A stretch of 64,000 nt of DNA from JBOZRQ01 sp050789255. GTDB taxonomy: Bacteria; Bacillota; Sulfobacillia; Symbiobacteriales; Symbiobacteriaceae. The stretch's first letter is position 1. Every line of letters starts with the position of its first letter. The notes beneath the pieces were generated by a model that was not told where the DNA came from, did not search any database, and worked only from the letters and a program-made list of their open reading frames with translations. Position numbers and translations under genes: made by a program. Positions 60,858 to 64,000 of the stretch are shown here, piece after piece. The DNA is taken from NCBI GenBank assembly GCA_050789255.1, contig JBOZRQ010000025.1, positions 245,254-309,253 of the forward strand, in the 5' to 3' direction.

Positions 60858-62684
60858 TTACGCACCCAGGTGGCGGAGCAGGAAGTCGGCCATCGCCTTG
60901 TAGCCCTTGAGCTGGTTGGAACGCTTGGCGAAGCCGTGCCCCTCGTCCTCGAAGACCAGGTACTCGACCTCCCGGCCCATGGAGCGCAGGCGCTCGACCA
61001 TCTGGTCGGACTCGGCCTTCACGACCCGGGGGTCGGTGGCGCCCTGGACCACCATGAGCGGGCACCGGAGGCTGTCGACGTAGGTGATGGGGGAGCGCTC
61101 CATCAGCATGGCGTAATCCTCGTCGGGGTCGCCGACCCAGCCCTTCATGAAGGACTTCCAGTGGGGCGGGACGCTCTTGGCGAAGGTGACCAGGTTGGAG
61201 GGGCCGCAGAAGTCACAGGCGCAGGCCCACAGATCGGGCAGGCGGGTGGCCGAGCTCAGCGTGGCGAAGCCGCCGAAGGAGCCGCCCCAGACCCCGAGCC
61301 GCCCGGCGTCAACCCAGTCGAGGGCGCCTAGGAACCTGGCGCAAGCCTCGATATCCTTCAGTTCGGCGCCGCCCCAGTCACGGTGAATCCGCTTTTGATA
61401 GGAGATGCCGAAGCCCGTGCTGCCCCGGATGTTCGGAGCCAGGATCGCCACGCCCTGGCTGAGCAGGTACTGATAGAACCCGCCATAGGCGTAGCCGGTG
61501 CGCTCCTGCTGCTCCGGACCGCCGTGGATCGAGAGCACCGCAGGCACCTTCTGGCCCGGGGCGACCCCCTGGGGCTTGTAGAGCCAGGCAGGGACCTTCA
61601 GGCCATCAAAGGACGCGATGTGCACGAGCTCCGGCGCCGAGAAAACCGGTTCTGGGATGTTGCCCAGCATCGACTCGGTCACCCGCTTGAGCTCACCCTG
61701 GTCCAGGTCGAGCACGTAGATCGCGCCTGCCTGGCTGTAGGTGCCCATCCACAGGAAGAGGCGGCGCTGGGTGTCGGCGCCGGCGAACTTCAGGCCGCCC
61801 ACCACGCCCTTGGGCAGGGAGGGGAGCGGCAGGGGGGCGCCGGTGGTCAAATCGAGGACCCGGACCGAGCTGTTGCCGGCCTCATTGACGCTGTAGGCCA
61901 GGAGTTTCCCGTTCCCGGAGAGGCTGGCGCCCTCAACATCCCAGTCCTCCCGGACGGCGTAGCTCCAGGTGTCCGCCCTGAGGTCATAGAGGGCCAGGCC
62001 CTGGAACTCACGGCCTTCGTCGGTTACGAAGTAGAATCCCGAGCCGTCCTGGCACCATGCGGCGGGGAAGGCCTTGGCGTGGCGCCCCTCCTTGCCGGTC
62101 AGGCAGCGGCGCTCGCCGCTGGCCACGTCGACCAGCCAGATCTCCTGGTGGGTGTTGCCGATCATCTCCATCGCCAGAAGGCGGGTTCCATCCGGGGAGA
62201 AGCCGGCGAAGTAGAAGCTGTTCGACCCGCCGCAGACCTCGCGGGTCTCGCCGGTGGCCAGGTCCCGGAGGTAAGCGCTGACGCTGGCGGGATTGGTGGC
62301 GTTGCCTGAGAAGGCCAGGTACTTTCCGTCCGGTGAGAAGGAACCCGCTGTGATCGAGTACTGCACGTCGGCCCGGTCCGTGACCTTCTCGGGCCAGCCG
62401 CCCTGCGATGCCATCAGATAGACCTGATACTTCTCGTTGCCGTCGGGGTCGGCGATAAAGGCGATGTGCCTGCCGTCCTTGGAGACGGCAATGGAGCGCA
62501 CGCTCTCCTTATCGAACAGGGTGAGCTGATCCGGCCAGCCGCCTGCGCTGGCGACCCGCCATAGGTTGAACTGTCCGCTGATGTCGCTGGTGAAGAGTAC
62601 CTGATCTCCATCAGGAAAGGGGGCGAAGTCCGTCGTGCGCCGGACTGCGAAGAACTGCTCAAAACGGTAGTGAGGCGTCGTCAC
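60858..62684 (-). CDS. S9 family serine peptidase (acylaminoacyl-peptidase-like)
   Basis: Oligopeptidase with an N-terminal beta-propeller (about 1-350, repeats such as FSPDGKYLAFSG and FSPDGTRLLAME) and a C-terminal alpha/beta-hydrolase domain (about 365-608). Catalytic serine in WGGSFGGFAT, aspartate in GATDPRV and histidine in EDEGHGF; the oxyanion-region HGGPEQQ is present. No signal peptide, so probably cytoplasmic. 608 residues is typical. GTG start with aggagag upstream. 25 bases after the enoyl-CoA hydratase-family gene on the same strand. Confidence 0.93.
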   Translation of the reverse strand: MTTPHYRFEQFFAVRRTTDFAPFPDGDQVLFTSDISGQFNLWRVASAGGWPDQLTLFDKESVRSIAVSKDGRHIAFIADPDGNEKYQVYLMASQGGWPEKVTDRADVQYSITAGSFSPDGKYLAFSGNATNPASVSAYLRDLATGETREVCGGSNSFYFAGFSPDGTRLLAMEMIGNTHQEIWLVDVASGERRCLTGKEGRHAKAFPAAWCQDGSGFYFVTDEGREFQGLALYDLRADTWSYAVREDWDVEGASLSGNGKLLAYSVNEAGNSSVRVLDLTTGAPLPLPSLPKGVVGGLKFAGADTQRRLFLWMGTYSQAGAIYVLDLDQGELKRVTESMLGNIPEPVFSAPELVHIASFDGLKVPAWLYKPQGVAPGQKVPAVLSIHGGPEQQERTGYAYGGFYQYLLSQGVAILAPNIRGSTGFGISYQKRIHRDWGGAELKDIEACARFLGALDWVDAGRLGVWGGSFGGFATLSSATRLPDLWACACDFCGPSNLVTFAKSVPPHWKSFMKGWVGDPDEDYAMLMERSPITYVDSLRCPLMVVQGATDPRVVKAESDQMVERLRSMGREVEYLVFEDEGHGFAKRSNQLKGYKAMADFLLRHLGA

Positions 62685-62709
62685 GTCTAGATCTCTCCTC
62701 TACTGGGTC

Positions 62710-63522
62710 TCATAGGGGGGCCTTTTTGGCGAACTGTGGAGCACGCTTCTCGCGCAGCGAGGCCAGACCTTCGGCGGCATCTGGCAGCGTGAACCCGAGG
62801 AACTCGAGGGCGGTGGATGTATCGAAGATCGGTCCGGCCATGCGCAGCCAATTGTTTAAGGCATACTTGGTCCAGCGAATCGCGCTCTGGCTGCCTTTGG
62901 TCAGCCGCACGGCAACGCCGAGGGCGGTCTCGTATACCTTCTCGTCGTCGGCGCAGAGGGAGACCAGTCCGATGCGCTCGGCCTCCTCGCCGGTGATGGT
63001 TTCGTTGAGTAGCAGGTAGTACTTGGCCTTGGCCATGCCGACCAGCAGCGGCCAGACAATCGCAGCGTGATCTCCTGCCGCCACACCGAGCCTTACGTGT
63101 CCATCGACGAACCGAGCGGTGCGACCGGCGACGGAGATATCGGAGAGCATGGCGACGGCAAGGCCGGCTCCGACGGCGGGGCCTTCGACCGCTGTGACGA
63201 TGGGCTTGGAGCAGTTGATGATGTTGTAGACGAGATCACGGGCCTCTTTCCAGACCCGCATGCGGGTGTGAGTGTCCGTCATGATCCCTTCGACGAGATC
63301 GAAGTCTCCGCCCGACGAGAACTTGCCGTTGGCGCCGCGGACCAACACGGCGCTGATGTTCTCATCAGCATCGATGTCACGCCAGACGCGGGTGAGCTCC
63401 GTGTGCATTTGGGCCGTCACCGAGTTCAGCGTGCGCGGCTTGTCGAGGATGATCTCAAGAACTCCCTCGGCGGGGTTGCTGAACTTTAGGGCTTCATAGC
63501 CAGTCAACCAGGCAAGGTCCAC
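62710..63522 (-). CDS. Enoyl-CoA hydratase/isomerase family protein
   Basis: Crotonase fold, 270 residues, with the oxyanion segments SSGGDFDLVEG and VEGPAVGAGLAVAML and the core DISVAGRTARFVDGHVRLGVAAGDHAAIVWPLL. The position of the usual second catalytic Glu is occupied by Gly/Asp in RLGVAAGDH, like other crotonases with changed chemistry (isomerase, hydrolase or decarboxylase), so hydratase activity is not assured. It is only distantly similar to the copy at 32000. GTG start with aggaggga upstream. Likely co-transcribed with the S9 peptidase. Confidence 0.88.
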   Translation of the reverse strand: MDLAWLTGYEALKFSNPAEGVLEIILDKPRTLNSVTAQMHTELTRVWRDIDADENISAVLVRGANGKFSSGGDFDLVEGIMTDTHTRMRVWKEARDLVYNIINCSKPIVTAVEGPAVGAGLAVAMLSDISVAGRTARFVDGHVRLGVAAGDHAAIVWPLLVGMAKAKYYLLLNETITGEEAERIGLVSLCADDEKVYETALGVAVRLTKGSQSAIRWTKYALNNWLRMAGPIFDTSTALEFLGFTLPDAAEGLASLREKRAPQFAKKAPL

Positions 63523-63569
63523 GCTATTCCCTCCTAAGCGGGCATCTACCTCAGCTTCGCCATTGAAAA

Positions 63570-63598
63570 GAGCTCTCCCTGCACGATGGCAGGGAGCT
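63570..63598 (-). terminator. Reverse-strand terminator-like hairpin upstream of the hydratase gene
   Basis: Stem ctccctgc/gcagggag with a 6-base loop. On the reverse strand it is followed by ctcttttc, as in an intrinsic terminator, yet it lies about 50 bases upstream of the reverse-strand gene start at 63522. It either ends antisense transcription coming through the tRNAs or acts as a leader attenuator. Confidence 0.55.
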
Positions 63599-63622
63599 GG
63601 CAGTATTGCTTAGATGTGGATG

Positions 63623-63651
63623 TTGACATAGTGATGCGTAAGCGATAGAAT
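63623..63651 (+). promoter_or_regulatory. Sigma-A promoter of the tRNA genes
   Basis: Consensus TTGACA (63623-63628), 17-base spacer, TAGAAT (63646-63651), about 45 bases before tRNA-Ala. Near-consensus, as expected for a stable RNA promoter. Confidence 0.82.
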
Positions 63652-63695
63652 CGATTCTCGTCGCCTCACGGTGACACGATGTTTCCTGCATATAT

Positions 63696-63771
63696 GGGGC
63701 TATAGCTCAGCTGGGAGAGCGCCTGATTTGCATTCAGGAGGTCAGCGGTTCGATCCCGCTTAGCTCCACCA
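63696..63771 (+). tRNA. tRNA-Ala (anticodon TGC)
   Basis: 76 bases, CCA encoded. Acceptor ggggcta/tagctcc, D-arm with agctcagctgggagagc, anticodon stem cctga/tcagg with loop tttgcat (anticodon TGC), T-arm agcgg-ttcgatc-ccgct, discriminator A. Reads GCA/GCN alanine codons. Confidence 0.98.
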
Positions 63772-63792
63772 GGTTTGGAAGAAAGCTTGGGG

Positions 63793-63822
63793 TTTACAGT
63801 TGGTACCGACGTAGAGTACACT
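63793..63822 (+). promoter_or_regulatory. Possible second promoter before tRNA-Ile
   Basis: TTTACA (63793-63798), 18-base spacer, TACACT (63817-63822) in the 63-base gap between the tRNA genes. Weaker than the upstream promoter. Confidence 0.4.
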
Positions 63823-63834
63823 ATGAACTCTGCT

Positions 63835-63911
63835 GCGAAGGTAGCTCAGTTGGCTAGAGCACTCGGCTGATAACCGAGAGGTCCCGGGTTCGAATCCCGG
63901 CCTTCGCACCA
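63835..63911 (+). tRNA. tRNA-Ile (anticodon GAT)
   Basis: 77 bases, CCA encoded. Acceptor gcgaagg/ccttcgc, anticodon stem ctcgg/ccgag with loop ctgataa (anticodon GAT), T-arm ccggg-ttcgaat-cccgg, discriminator A. Reads ATC/ATT. Ala and Ile tRNAs here are not in an rRNA spacer as far as visible. I see no gene in the remaining 89 bases to the window end. Confidence 0.98.
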
Positions 63912-64000
63912 GTCCTAGCACGGCCACGAAAGTGAATGCCGTGCGGGGGCCGAAAAGGTGCGCATGCACCGAAAAGGCATTCCCAACAACTGTGTGTTGA

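Noticed and set aside
60476..60865. Reverse-strand 129-codon frame in the gap beside the S9 peptidase
   Set aside because: No ribosome site, overlaps a likely terminator, and no domain or compositional sign of coding.
63760..63969. Reverse-strand frame over the tRNA genes with a GFEPGTSRL-type string
   Set aside because: This string is the well-known artefact of translating antisense tRNA T-arms.

Overview
The window is high-GC DNA from an endospore-forming Bacillota (Firmicutes) bacterium; a Symbiobacterium-like organism is the best fit. This rests on the conserved sporulation-linked gene order pnp, M16 peptidase, dut, dapB, spoVFA, spoVFB, asd, aspartokinase, dapA, RNase J, tepA, ylzJ and spoIIIE/ftsK, combined with high GC, many GTG/TTG starts with strong Shine-Dalgarno sites, a Gram-positive type chemotaxis set (CheC, CheD, CheX) and a respiratory Complex I operon. 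The species is inferred from style and gene order, not from a search.

Region 1 (1-17981): the end of an anti-sigma-like membrane protein, pnp, an M16 zinc peptidase and dut, then a nine-gene chemotaxis cluster (cheW, cheW, cheA, cheC, cheD, cheY, cheB, cheR, cheX) inserted into the sporulation/diaminopimelate neighbourhood. After a repetitive hairpin element come dapB, dipicolinate synthase (spoVFA, spoVFB), asd, aspartokinase and dapA. Together these turn aspartate into dihydrodipicolinate for lysine and cell wall, and into dipicolinic acid for the spore core.

Region 2 (17982-26612): a class I cyclic di-GMP riboswitch with its own terminator precedes a TPR-HD-GYP protein, followed at once by a 47-residue secreted-peptide gene. 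This layout recalls Rap-Phr peptide signalling wired to c-di-GMP, and is the most interesting candidate system in the window. RNase J, TepA, YlzJ, a Fur-family regulator and FtsK/SpoIIIE follow.

Region 3 (26610-37525): a reverse-strand protein with two related domains joined by an acidic Glu/Pro/Ser linker; an acyl-CoA catabolic operon (acyl-CoA dehydrogenase, stand-alone biotin carrier, small membrane protein, AtuA and AtuA-like partner, terpene-cyclase-type repeat protein, enoyl-CoA hydratase, unknown protein, carboxyltransferase) that may degrade a branched or isoprenoid acid; then a reverse-strand membrane protein and an L,D-transpeptidase.

Region 4 (37526-44810): degV, asnS, a small membrane protein, a phosphate module (DUF47 protein plus Pit transporter) behind PhoP-box-like repeats, a RodZ-like protein and a D,D-carboxypeptidase.

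Region 5 (44876-57959): the nuo operon for NADH:quinone oxidoreductase, nuoA to nuoL and nuoN. There is no nuoM between nuoL and nuoN, and NuoL lacks an otherwise conserved membrane glutamate. A second copy of the hairpin repeat lies between nuoE and nuoF.

Region 6 (57960-64000): a tandem GNAT protein, a CAX-type Ca2+/H+ antiporter, a reverse-strand unknown gene, an S9 peptidase and a second enoyl-CoA hydratase-family gene, then tRNA-Ala(UGC) and tRNA-Ile(GAU). I found no insertion sequence, prophage, CRISPR array or rRNA.
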